This document shows, one piece after another, positions 10,106 through 18,204 of a stretch of 35,093 nucleotides of DNA. Under the pieces are notes generated by a model, which did not search any database, had not been told where the DNA came from, and saw only the letters and a program-made list of their open reading frames with translations. The translations under genes and the position numbers were made by a program. Origin of the DNA: Acidobacteriota bacterium (lineage in GTDB: Bacteria; Acidobacteriota; Vicinamibacteria; Vicinamibacterales; UBA2999); contig QHWQ01000318.1 in assembly GCA_003222635.1 (NCBI GenBank), positions 1-35,093 of the forward strand, in the 5' to 3' direction. Every line of letters starts with the position of its first letter. Position 1 is the stretch's first letter.

Positions 10106-10315
10106 ATGACCATTCGCCCCACGCATCTGAACGCGTACGAGTTCGTGCTGCTGTCGGCGCTTCGGGCGCAGCAACTGCTGGCTGGCTGTACCGCGCGGCT
10201 TCCGGGCACACATAGCGCCGCGACCATGGCGCAGATGGAAGTGGCTGGCGGTTGCGTCGTACGCGCGAAAGGCGACGCGCCGGCGGGGGCACGGCAATGT
10301 CGCTGGCAGCTCTAG
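10106..10315 (+). CDS. RNA polymerase omega-subunit-like small protein
   Basis: The protein is 69 residues. The segment LNAYEFVLLSALRAQQLLAG (8-27) follows the omega-subunit pattern Y/F-E-x-V-x-x-A-x-R-A-x-Q-L, and AAT-AQMEVAGG resembles its second conserved helix. A well-spaced AGAAGGA Shine-Dalgarno precedes the ATG. Omega (RpoZ) helps fold and assemble beta-prime. The normal rpoZ usually lies near gmk, which is absent here, so this may be a second, divergent copy. The C-terminal 20 residues are not omega-like. It is convergent with the broken receptor gene at 10411. Assignment is moderate: a small helical protein with chance resemblance is possible. Confidence 0.6.
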   Translation: MTIRPTHLNAYEFVLLSALRAQQLLAGCTARLPGTHSAATMAQMEVAGGCVVRAKGDAPAGARQCRWQL

Positions 10316-10332
10316 CCGGACGGCTCGCGGAT

Positions 10333-10354
10333 GCGATCGCCATGAGGCGATCGC
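10333..10354. terminator. Perfect hairpin between convergent genes
   Basis: GCGATCGCC-ATGA-GGCGATCGC forms a 9-bp GC-rich stem with a 4-nt loop, between the ends of the omega-like gene (10315) and the receptor pseudogene (10411). There is no U-tract, so termination activity is inferred from position only. Confidence 0.45.
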
Positions 10355-10368
10355 GCTCACATGCGGAC

Positions 10369-10412
10369 AGATCAGCGCCCGCCGTGCAGCGGCGTGTTGC
10401 CTCGGCGAAATC
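10369..10412 (+). repeat. 44-bp direct repeat, copy 1 (intergenic)
   Basis: This is base-for-base identical to 14270-14313, in the same orientation. The repeat starts AGATCAGCGCCCGCCGTGCA and ends CTCGGCGAAATC. Copy 1 lies immediately after the stop of the receptor pseudogene and is non-coding; copy 2 is inside a coding region. Flanking bases are unrelated on both sides. Confidence 0.85.
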
Positions 10413-13306
10413 AGAACAGGAATCGCACTCCTAACTGCGCCTGGCGCGGATAGCCGATGCCCGGAATGAACCCGGTCGGCTGGCGGAACGTCGCGCTGCG
10501 CGCGTTGCCGGCATAGCTGCCACCAAAGTTCACGGTGTTGAACAGATTGAAGAACTCGGCAAAGAGACCCACCTTCCGGTCGGTCGAGCCGAGCGACACG
10601 AACTTCGTCGCGCGCATGTCGAAGACGTAGGTCGCGTCGCCGCGGCCGGCGTTGATCGACAGCTGCTGGCCGGTGGCCGGATCGATGTAGCGATCGTTGT
10701 TGTTGCCGTCGGCATTGAGGTCGCTGCCGGCCGTCAGGTTGTACGGACGGGCACTCGCCGTCTGGAAGACCGGTGAGAGCTGGATGCCGTAGGCGAGATC
10801 GAAGACGCCGGTCGCCACGAGGCGGTGGCGTTCGTCGTTGCTGGTCGGACCCCACTCGCCGGGACCGAACGGCTGGTCGTAGATCATCGGCGCCGATGCG
10901 CCGCCACGCGCGCCGGTCGAGCCGCCGTAGGCCATGGCATGCGCGAATGTGTAGTGCGCCTGCAGCGTCGCGCGCGGGAACCGCCGCTGGAGCATCACCG
11001 TCGTCGCGTCGTAGCGCGACTTGTTGATCGCCGCGAGGATGTTCACGTTCGAGAACTGGTTCGCCGGGTAGCCGTGCGCCAGGAGCGCCGGCACCAGCCG
11101 GCGTTGCCCGTTGATGATCGGGTTGATGTTGAGATTGCGCAGGCCGTCGCGTCCGACCGAGTACGTGAAGTCGGCCGTCAGGACCGTGTTGACCGCGAGC
11201 GTGTGCGCGTAGCCGACGTGCGCGACGTGTGAGTACGGGTCGGCGTAGTGATTGCCGTACCACTGCCCCGTCGAGTTCGGCCCCAGCCTGTTGCCTTCCG
11301 TCGGCTGCGGCGGCAGCGGATCGATGCCAAGACGGTACGTGGCGAGCTGACCGACGCCGACCGCCGTGTTCACCAGCGTGGCGAGGATGTTCAACGGACG
11401 GCGGTTCTGCGACTCGAGGTCACCCGACGCCGCCGACGTGTTGTACTGGTCGAAGTAGAGACCGTACCCACCACGGATCACGCGCCGGCCGTCGCCCGAC
11501 AGGTCGTAGGCGAAGCCGAGGCGCGGCGAGATGTCCTTCCTCGGCGTCTTCGGCAGCGCGCCGTTCGGATCGCCGATGTCACGCAGCAGCTGCATCGTCG
11601 CGTTGTTCGTCCAGTGCTGCTGGTCGAGGAGGTTGATGTCGGCGTCATAGCGGACGCCCAGGTTCAGCGTCAGCTTCGGGTTGACGCGCCAGTCATCCTG
11701 GAACCACGCCATCGCCTGCCCGACGTTCTTGCGCGACTCCGCCGCCGAGCCCACGCCGTTCATCGCGCCGCCGTTGGCCTGCTGCCACTGCCGGACGATG
11801 CCCGGTGTCTGGAAGCCCTGCGGATAGCGGCCGTTGCTGTTGCCGACGATGACCGACGGGTCGTCGAAGAACGTCAGCGTGACGAAGTGCTCGTTGTTGT
11901 TGTAATTACCGATGTGCCGCAGCGCGTTGTAGTTGCCGCCGAACCGGAGCGCGTGACTGCCCATCAGCAGTGAGACGTCGTCGCGGAGCTGCAGCACGTA
12001 CACGTCGGTGAGCGAACCGCCCGAGCCGCCCGCGCCGGTGTTGACCGTCGGGAACGAGAGCCGCGGCGGGAAGATGTTCACGCTCGGGAAGTCGCGCGTG
12101 TAGTGCTGGCCCGTGATGTTGCTGGTCACGTCGCTCACACGGCTCAGATGATTGACCTGGCTGGTGATCTGGTTCAGCCCCCTGCTGCCGAGCACCAGGC
12201 TGTGCTGGCCAACGAGGCTGTACATCCGGATGCGGCTGTTCTCGGGCTCGCGCTGATCGTTGTTGGTCGCCACGGTGACGGCGTCACGATCGTCGTGCTG
12301 TCCGGCGTAGCGCAGCATCACGGACTGCGTGTTGGTCAGCTGCGCGTTGCCCTTGACCGTGAACAGCAGCAGGCGGCCTGGCGTCGGCGCAAAGAGCGGG
12401 TGGTCCGGGTTGACGAGGCCCGAGGGAATTTGTCCCGCCTTCATCGCGTTGGCGAGGATGGCCGTACTGCTGGCGGCTGAACGGCACCTTGTCGGTCCCG
12501 GCCCGCCTGGTGAAATAGTCCTTCGCGCTCAGCTTGCGATCGCGCTCGTAGCCGAAGGCCGATCCGTGCAACAGGTTGGTGCCAGACTTGGTGACCATCT
12601 GCAGCGCAGCGCCCGCGCCGCGCCCGTCGGTGGCATTGAAGAGGCTCGTCGAGAGCTGGAACTGCTCGAGCGCCTCGACCGTGTAGCTCATGAGCGGTCC
12701 GCCGTACGAGTTGTCGCGATTATCGGCGCCGTCGACGGTCGGAATGACGTTCGTGCCGGCGGAGCCGCCGTACGAGACGCTGCCGACGTTCTGCTTGCTG
12801 CGGTGCATCGGCTCGATGGGGGTGGCGCCCGGCAGCAGCTCCAGCATGCCGCTGATCGTGCGCGTGATCATCGGGAGGTTCTGCAGCTCGGTGGCCTGGA
12901 TGGTGGCGGCGACCTTCGACTGCGTGGCCTCGATCAACGGCGCCTCACCGGTCACCGTCAGCGTCTCGTTGACGCCGGCGAGCGCGAGCTTGAAGTCCAG
13001 CGTCAGTGTCGCATTGATGCCGAGCGTCACGCTACGCCGCTCGGACGGCTGGAAGCCGGCGAGCTCGGTCTTGACGCTGTACGTGCCGGGCTCGAGCCCG
13101 GGCATGAGGTACCCGCCTTCGGCGTTGGTGGCCGTGGTGCGGACCACGCCGGTGTTCGTATTCGTCGCCGTAATCGTGGCGCCGGGCAGGACCGCGTCAC
13201 CCTGATCGAGCACACGTCCGTTGAAGGTGCTCGTCGTCTGTCCAAGGGCGTGTCCTGATGTCAGCATCAGGAGCGACGTCGCCAACCACAGTACACGTCG
13301 AATCAT
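10411..13306 (-). pseudogene. Oar-like TonB-dependent receptor broken by an internal deletion/frameshift
   Basis: The gene starts at ATG 13306, fixed by a GGAGGAAG Shine-Dalgarno 4 nt further upstream. Signal peptide MIRRVLWLATSLLMLTSGHA is followed by a carboxypeptidase-regulatory domain (GRVLDQGDAVLPGATITATN) and plug (TNVIPTVDGADNRDNSYGG, ALQMVTKSGTNLLHGSAF). After KVPFSRQQYG, near base 12462, the frame fails. The next frame resumes at once with AILANAMKAGQIPSGLVNPD and runs through the barrel to the terminal GVRFLF at 10411. The family segment between these blocks (GGxxGGPI...FFFG... and about 30 more residues) is missing, and the frame is shifted by one. Both halves keep good coding character, so the lesion is recent or an assembly error. 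As read, only a truncated ~290-residue product would be made. Confidence 0.88.
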
Positions 13307-13330
13307 CGATGCTTCCTCCGTCCGGGGCGG

Positions 13331-13340
13331 AGTATACAAT
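13331..13340. promoter_or_regulatory. Overlapping divergent -10 elements
   Basis: AGTATACAAT gives TATACA/TACAAT on the plus strand for the secreted-protein gene at 13370, and TATACT on the minus strand (13336 down to 13331) for the receptor gene starting at 13306. The two start codons are only 63 bp apart. Confidence 0.4.
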
Positions 13341-13369
13341 GTGGCACTTTTTGTTTTGCGGAGAGCATC

Positions 13370-14077
13370 ATGCGCTTGCGCCACTTGACGATCGCGGCAG
13401 CCGCGCTCCTGATTTCAACGCAGGCCTCTGCGCAGGAATGGGTGGAGTACACGAACGTGCAGGACCGCTTCACGGTCAATTTGCCCTCACAACCAACGAT
13501 TCGGGACTTCACCTACACGTCGTGGCTCGATGCCAAGCTGCCGGCGCGCGTCTATACCGTGTCCCGTGGCGCCGAGCGGTATTCGATCACGTTCGTCGAC
13601 TATACGCAGGCCGAACGTGTCCACACCGAGATGGCCAAGGCCCTGAACTGTGCTCCGGGCGCGCCGCAAGGCCAGTGCACCGCTGCGATCGCCGGCACGG
13701 ATTCAGCGGCACAGGGTGTCGGCGCGTGGAAGTACGACGTGCTCGGCGCCCTCGACCACGCGAGCGAAGCGTTCCTCAAGCGCGACGCGAAGGTGACGTA
13801 CTTCGCATGGGCGACGATCGATCGGATCGTGGGCCGGCAGATTCACCTGACCAATCCGGACCAGTCGAGGACATTCGTCCAGATTCATATGCTCGAGAAT
13901 CGCCTGTACATCTTCGAGGCAACGGTTCCGCCGCGTGCGCCCGAGCCAGGACTGTTTCAGCAGTCGCCGCGGTTTCTCGATGCATACGGGAAACCCGTGC
14001 GATACCCCGACAACTACATGAATATGTACGGCATTCCTGAGGCGTCGCCGGCGCGACACGGAACGCAAACCCCGTAG
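13370..14077 (+). CDS. Exported protein of unknown function
   Basis: The protein is 235 residues with a clear Sec signal peptide (MRLRHLTIAAAALLISTQAS-AQ). The mature part begins EWVEYTNVQDRFTVNLPSQP, a pattern seen at the start of several secreted beta-rich domains (F-x-V-x-x-P-x-x-P). The remainder is mixed alpha/beta with one Cys pair (NCAPGAPQGQC). A GGAGAG Shine-Dalgarno precedes the ATG. The gene is divergent from the receptor pseudogene and convergent with the gene at 14089, its stop codon lying inside the shared hairpin. No enzyme motif was recognised. Confidence 0.82.
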   Translation: MRLRHLTIAAAALLISTQASAQEWVEYTNVQDRFTVNLPSQPTIRDFTYTSWLDAKLPARVYTVSRGAERYSITFVDYTQAERVHTEMAKALNCAPGAPQGQCTAAIAGTDSAAQGVGAWKYDVLGALDHASEAFLKRDAKVTYFAWATIDRIVGRQIHLTNPDQSRTFVQIHMLENRLYIFEATVPPRAPEPGLFQQSPRFLDAYGKPVRYPDNYMNMYGIPEASPARHGTQTP

Positions 14078-14095
14078 AAGGTCCGCCTCTACGGG
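14071..14095. terminator. Bidirectional hairpin carrying both convergent stop codons
   Basis: CCCGTAGA (14071-14078) pairs with TCTACGGG (14088-14095) around a 9-nt loop, extended by AAC/GTT. The TAG stops of both convergent genes (14075-14077 plus; 14091-14089 minus) lie within the two arms. It probably terminates both transcripts. Confidence 0.6.
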
Positions 14096-15255
14096 TTCAG
14101 CAGATCGCGAGTGAGGAACGGCGGGTACACCTCGCTGCGCGGGTCCTCGACCGTGCAGTCCTGAAATGGCGTCTCGCTGATGTCCACCATCGTGAAGCGG
14201 AACCCAATCTCCCATCGCACGCGGTAGTAGCGCATCGGGCCGTCGAGTATTCGCGTCGCCACCTGCCAGAGATCAGCGCCCGCCGTGCAGCGGCGTGTTG
14301 CCTCGGCGAAATCGCCGTACGGGTGCTCGAGATGGAGTGCGGTATACGGTTCTTTCAGCGCCTCGGACGCGGCGCGGGTCCGGCTGTCTTCCCACGGCGC
14401 GCTCAGCCACTCGAGCACGAAATCGTGCGGCCGCCCGGCGATGGGATCAGTCTGCACCGCGACGCCATTGCGAACCTCGAAGTGCCGCACCGCCGTATGC
14501 GTATCGCCGTCAGCGAGACCGCCTGTCGTGTATTGCACCAGCAGATCGTCGGGCCTGATCCGTCCCTGAATCGGCGGATAGCCGTCGTCGGCGTAGGCGC
14601 TCCAGTCGAGGGCGCGTGTTGGAGCAAGAGCGGCATCGAGCCGCCACGCGCGCGCGTAGAGATCCTTGAACCCACCCAGGCAGCCGCTTTGCGAGCCCAG
14701 CGTCGCAAGCAGTCGCCGGCCGCCGGCACCGGGCGGCGAGATGAGCACGTAGTACACCTGCTGCGGTCGATAACTCTCTTTCGTGTAGCTGTTCTGCTCG
14801 CTGTCCCAGAAGCGCTGCCAGCGCCCGTTCTGCCATGCGTAGGCGTACGCCGACTCGTCGTATCCGCAGTTGATGCCGACGGCCGTCACGACGCTGATGA
14901 ACTCGCCCACATGATTAACCCGAACGTCGTCTACGTAGCCGAGCTCATTCGTCGAGCAGTCGCCCGCGAAGTCCACGCACAGGAACTGACCGTCCCGGAG
15001 CGCCACGTGCAGCGCGGCAGCAAACGCGCGCGTGTCCACGTTCTGCGGCGCGGTCATCAGCCGCGATTCAACCCAGTCACGCAGGCCGTGCTTGACGGTG
15101 GTTAGCGCGTCGGTTGCGCCGAGCGTTTCACGATGCGTGTCGAATTCGCTGCGCAGTTGCTGCAGCACCGGCCGCAGCGTCACTGGCGCTGCCGATTGGG
15201 CGGTGCACGGCGGTGCGATCGACAGGGCGACGATCAGAGCGGCAAGCGTCTTCAC
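14089..15255 (-). CDS. Exported protein of unknown function (third gene of the secreted-protein operon)
   Basis: The protein is 388 residues from a GTG start chosen because it begins a signal peptide (VKTLAALIVALSIAPPCTAQ) and has GGGGGA 9 nt upstream. A longer frame to 15360 would run into the upstream gene. The mature protein has scattered cysteines that could pair (FLCVDFAGDCS, GINCGYDESA, QSGCLGG, RRCTAGADL, FQDCTVEDP) and many aromatic residues, consistent with an extracytoplasmic fold. It lies 16 bp after the Ig-like gene and is probably co-transcribed. Copy 2 of the 44-bp repeat is inside its 3' part (encoding DFAEATRRCTAGADL). No family was recognised. Confidence 0.8.
   Translation of the reverse strand: MKTLAALIVALSIAPPCTAQSAAPVTLRPVLQQLRSEFDTHRETLGATDALTTVKHGLRDWVESRLMTAPQNVDTRAFAAALHVALRDGQFLCVDFAGDCSTNELGYVDDVRVNHVGEFISVVTAVGINCGYDESAYAYAWQNGRWQRFWDSEQNSYTKESYRPQQVYYVLISPPGAGGRRLLATLGSQSGCLGGFKDLYARAWRLDAALAPTRALDWSAYADDGYPPIQGRIRPDDLLVQYTTGGLADGDTHTAVRHFEVRNGVAVQTDPIAGRPHDFVLEWLSAPWEDSRTRAASEALKEPYTALHLEHPYGDFAEATRRCTAGADLWQVATRILDGPMRYYRVRWEIGFRFTMVDISETPFQDCTVEDPRSEVYPPFLTRDLLNP
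14270..14313 (+). repeat. 44-bp direct repeat, copy 2 (inside the coding region)
   Basis: Identical to 10369-10412. On the minus strand it encodes part of the exported protein at 14089-15255. The two copies bracket 3.86 kb holding the broken receptor and the exported-protein gene at 13370. Confidence 0.85.
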
Positions 15256-15271
15256 GGTGACCGATCCCCCG

Positions 15272-16345
15272 TTACCGCACGCTGAACGGGACGCTGACCA
15301 TGCGCGTCGTGAGGTGCTCGGTGACCTTCTCGAAAACGTCGATATCGAACGGCTGGTCAATCCGATTGCCGGAGATATCTTCGAGGTCGGTATCGACCAT
15401 CAACTGGTAGGTGCCGGCCGCCCATGGCATGCGCGGTGTGAATCGCCAGGATGTTTCGTTGCCATCAACGGCGATCGTGCCGGCAACGCGGCCACCCGGG
15501 CCGGCGACCTGCAGCATCCGCTGCAGCAGCGGGTAGTTCATCGAACGTCCGAACTCGACCACGAGCGGCGTCGACGTGCCGGCGCCCGGCGGCGTCACCT
15601 TCCATTGCTTCGGCGCCGGCGGCACGCGCACGGGCGGTCCGCCGCGAAATTCCTTGCGATAGTCCGCCGCCAGCGGCATGCCTTGCGCATCCGGCCAGCC
15701 GCGGTCGATGACGAGCGTGTACCGCTGGCCCTCCGCGATCGGCGGTCCCATCTTCGAATTCGATTCGAGGCCGCGCTTAATCCGTCCGGGATCGAACGTC
15801 ATCGTCAGCCGTTGATTGTTGGGGTCCCACAGCTCCTGCCCCGGCAGCAGCACGTCCTTCAATTCCTTGCCTGTGCCGTCCAGGATGTGGAGGCGGTCCG
15901 CGACTTCACCGCGGCTCACCGGCGCGGAGAAGTAGATATAGAGTCGCAGGGTATTGCTCGGTAAGACGTCGGCTGATGGATACACGCGGTCGACGCGCGT
16001 CGCCGCGGCGGGCAGGCGTGTTGGACCGTCGAAGCTGCGTTCGATCGGCGTGCGTCCAGGTTGATGGAAGACGGCGCGATACTTCACGCCCGCTGCCAAC
16101 GGGTAGCGAGGGCGGAAGACGAGCGTGCCACCTTCGACAGAGTAGCTGCCGAGCATCGCCGGTGCATCGGCGGTTCCTGCATAGACGCTGAGCACAGACG
16201 CCCAGCCGCCGGCTGGCGGTGTGGCCGCTGGCTGCCAGCCAGCTACCCGGAACGTACCGGCGTCGAGTTGAATGGAAACGGCTTGCGCCCTCGCGATCGT
16301 CCCCAGGACGAGGACGATCGCGAGGATGTGGAGCTTCGGCCGCAA
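15272..16345 (-). CDS. Exported Ig-like (SbsA/Big_5-type) domain protein
   Basis: The protein is 357 residues with signal peptide MRPKLHILAIVLVLGTIARA. It contains three beta-rich segments with the Ig-like SbsA pattern, for example RVYPSADVLPSNTLRLYIYF-SAPVSRGEV (~118-147), TPPGAGTSTPLVVEFGRSMN (~250-269) and a final W-R-F-T-P-x-x-P-W-A-A-G-T-Y-Q-L (~302-317). Such domains mediate adhesion or form stalks in surface proteins. It starts 12 bp after the propeller gene and ends 16 bp before the next, so the three form one transcription unit. The function is unknown beyond the fold. Confidence 0.85.
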   Translation of the reverse strand: MRPKLHILAIVLVLGTIARAQAVSIQLDAGTFRVAGWQPAATPPAGGWASVLSVYAGTADAPAMLGSYSVEGGTLVFRPRYPLAAGVKYRAVFHQPGRTPIERSFDGPTRLPAAATRVDRVYPSADVLPSNTLRLYIYFSAPVSRGEVADRLHILDGTGKELKDVLLPGQELWDPNNQRLTMTFDPGRIKRGLESNSKMGPPIAEGQRYTLVIDRGWPDAQGMPLAADYRKEFRGGPPVRVPPAPKQWKVTPPGAGTSTPLVVEFGRSMNYPLLQRMLQVAGPGGRVAGTIAVDGNETSWRFTPRMPWAAGTYQLMVDTDLEDISGNRIDQPFDIDVFEKVTEHLTTRMVSVPFSVR

Positions 16346-16357
16346 AGCAGGCCCGAA

Positions 16358-17473
16358 CTAGGGCAGCGCGATCGTCTGCAGATTCGTGTTGCCCGCGGTC
16401 GCGCTGACCACCAGCGCATGGCCATCATCAACCTGCGCGAGGTGCCGAACGTTGGTCAGCGTCGTGATCTTGTCGTAAGGGGCGCCGGCGACGTCGACCA
16501 CCGTCGGCGAGTCGATCGGTTTGTCGGTGGCGAGCGTATCGGCGTGGAGCTTGACGACGCCGAAGGTCGTGTTCGCGATCAGGATGAACTGGTGGCCGTC
16601 CTTCTGGTACGGCACCATGTCGAGCGGCTGGTTGCCCGAACCGAGGTCGGCAATCGTGACACCCTTCACCTGCGCGCCCGGCTTCAGCGCGCTCATCGGG
16701 ATCTTCACGAGCGGCGTGCAGGTATAGGCGGCGAGGACGTAGGGCTGTCCGCCCAGCGTGTACGGCACGAACGTCCGCACCGGCGCCTGGGTCTCGAAGC
16801 GCCCGTGCGAGGCGTGCCAGATCTGCAGCTGTGTGCCCTTGGCGGCGTTGCTGAACGGATACGGAATCGAGCGCAGCGCCGAGTTCCACTCCTCGTTCGA
16901 CATGCCGGTCACCAGCAGGTTGCCGTTGATGAACGCCATGTCGGTGATCGTCGTCGTCCGTGGATTCTGACGCGCGGTCGCGTCGTTGGCGGGTGCGTCG
17001 ACGAGCGCCACCGAGGTGTGGGGGATGTTATCGAGCGACAGCGGCGTCACCTTGCCCGACGGCTCGACTTTGACGACGAGCGGCGCGGCGTCCGGACCGC
17101 GGCCGCGTGCCGCCGACACGTACACGTTCTTGGAGATCGGGTTCACAGCGACGTCGTTGATCAGGATCTGATCCGGCATCACGCCAACCAGCCCCGCTAT
17201 TTTCTGGTCCAGGCCCTGGACGTTGACGGCGGCCGTCTTCACGGGCGTCTTGTCGTTGGTATCGAGGGCGACGATCGCGCCGCCGATCGAATCACCGACA
17301 AACAGCACGCCGTCGGGACCGAAGGTGAGCGCGCCGGCCGACTTGAGGTCGGCCTTGCCGGCCGTGAGCACGGCCGCGGCATCGACCGGCCGATACGCGC
17401 TCAGGACCAGGAGCACAATGATGGTTGTCGCGCCGAGCGCGATCGCGGCACGAACGAGGAAACGAGGTTGCAT
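16358..17473 (-). CDS. Exported beta-propeller (SMP-30/NHL/YncE-like) protein
   Basis: The protein is 371 residues. An N-terminal hydrophobic segment (AAIALGATTIIVLLVLSAYR) is a signal peptide or anchor. Repeated blades follow, e.g. AGALTFGPDGVLFVGDSIGG, QILINDVAVNPISKNVYVSA, TDMAFINGNLLVTGMSNEEW and FILIANTTFGVVKLHADTLA, as in lactonase-like or quinoprotein-like propellers. No PQQ or metal site can be assigned. A GGAGGGAAT sequence just before the ATG is a strong Shine-Dalgarno. It is the first gene of a three-gene minus-strand operon of exported proteins and is divergent from the redoxin operon (137 bp between starts). Confidence 0.85.
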   Translation of the reverse strand: MQPRFLVRAAIALGATTIIVLLVLSAYRPVDAAAVLTAGKADLKSAGALTFGPDGVLFVGDSIGGAIVALDTNDKTPVKTAAVNVQGLDQKIAGLVGVMPDQILINDVAVNPISKNVYVSAARGRGPDAAPLVVKVEPSGKVTPLSLDNIPHTSVALVDAPANDATARQNPRTTTITDMAFINGNLLVTGMSNEEWNSALRSIPYPFSNAAKGTQLQIWHASHGRFETQAPVRTFVPYTLGGQPYVLAAYTCTPLVKIPMSALKPGAQVKGVTIADLGSGNQPLDMVPYQKDGHQFILIANTTFGVVKLHADTLATDKPIDSPTVVDVAGAPYDKITTLTNVRHLAQVDDGHALVVSATAGNTNLQTIALP

Positions 17474-17558
17474 ATTCCCTCCGCAAAATGGAGATCAGGG
17501 GACGGAAGCGGTCAATGATAGACCAATTGCCAGGGGGAAGATACCGGGCTGGATTGGA

Positions 17559-17587
17559 TTGACAGTGCCCGACTCTGATACTACGGT
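17559..17587 (+). promoter_or_regulatory. Putative sigma-70-type promoter of the redoxin operon
   Basis: TTGACA (17559-17564) and TACGGT (17582-17587) are separated by 17 bp. The predicted start at about 17594 leaves a short leader with AGAAGG before the ATG at 17611. Confidence 0.45.
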
Positions 17588-17610
17588 TGGGTTCCGTAGA
17601 AGGCTGCACG

Positions 17611-18204
17611 ATGTCGCGTGCGAGCGCCCTGACGGTTTGTGTTGTGCTCGCGGTCGTGATGATCGGCGTGATGATCGGTCGTCCGACCTCCGCCGGACCA
17701 CTCCGCGTCCCGGATCTTGACGGCCGCCTCGTCGATCCCCTTGCGCCCGCCCCCGGCGTGAGGGCCACCGTCTTGGTGTTCATCACGACCGACTGCCCCA
17801 TCGCGAACCGCTACGCACCTGAGATTCAGCGTCTAGCGGCGATCTTCACCTCGCAGGGCGTGCGCTTCTGGCTCGTGTATGCGAACCCTCACGAGCCGCT
17901 GGCGTCTATTCGCAGCCATCTGCGCCAGTTCCAATACGCGATTCCAGCGCTGCGCGATCCCGAGCACGCCCTGGTCCGCTTCACGAAGGTGACGGTCTCG
18001 CCCGAAGCGGCTGTCGTCGACCAGAGCGGTGTGCTCTCGTATCGCGGGCGCATCGACGATCGCTGGGTGAACATCGGGCGCGATCGACCTTCGCCAACGC
18101 ACAGCGATTTGGCAGAGGCGTTGAAAGCGACCCTCGATGGCAAACCCGTCGCCCAGACAGCGACGCCGGCGGTTGGTTGCATCCTGGCGGATTTTCTCCG
18201 ATGA
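17611..18204 (+). CDS. Thioredoxin-fold redoxin protein, exported
   Basis: The protein is 197 residues. An N-terminal hydrophobic signal/anchor (ALTVCVVLAVVMIGVMIG) is followed by a thioredoxin-like fold with VLVFITTDCPIANRYAPEIQ (active-site-like TDCP with a single Cys), a PALRDPEHALVRFTKVTVSP segment containing the cis-Pro region, and GRIDDRWVNIGRDRPSPTHS. This is the redoxin subtype found beside cytochrome c/copper-monooxygenase-like proteins. With only one active-site Cys it is unlikely to be a classic disulfide oxidoreductase; copper delivery or thiol maintenance is possible (inference). The start has AGAAGG 8 nt upstream. The stop overlaps the next ATG (ATGA), so the genes are coupled. 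Confidence 0.85.
   Translation: MSRASALTVCVVLAVVMIGVMIGRPTSAGPLRVPDLDGRLVDPLAPAPGVRATVLVFITTDCPIANRYAPEIQRLAAIFTSQGVRFWLVYANPHEPLASIRSHLRQFQYAIPALRDPEHALVRFTKVTVSPEAAVVDQSGVLSYRGRIDDRWVNIGRDRPSPTHSDLAEALKATLDGKPVAQTATPAVGCILADFLR

Noticed and set aside
10333-10354. GCGATCGC palindromes as a HIP1-like repeat family
   Set aside because: HIP1 is a cyanobacterial feature and here the octamers are simply the arms of one hairpin between convergent genes.
13342-13359. Sigma-54-like TGGCAC...TTGC upstream of the gene at 13370
   Set aside because: The GG and GC dinucleotides are 3 bp too far apart for a -24/-12 promoter; the overlapping TATACA/TACAAT -10 fits better.
10369-14313. 44-bp repeats as attachment sites of an integrated element
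   Set aside because: No integrase, excisionase or tRNA lies nearby and one copy is inside a coding region whose frame continues normally.
16061-17518. 485-codon plus-strand frame opposite the propeller and Ig-like genes
   Set aside because: Composition is Arg/Asp/Val/His-rich shadow of GC-rich codons; both minus-strand genes have signal peptides, strong Shine-Dalgarno sites and recognisable folds.
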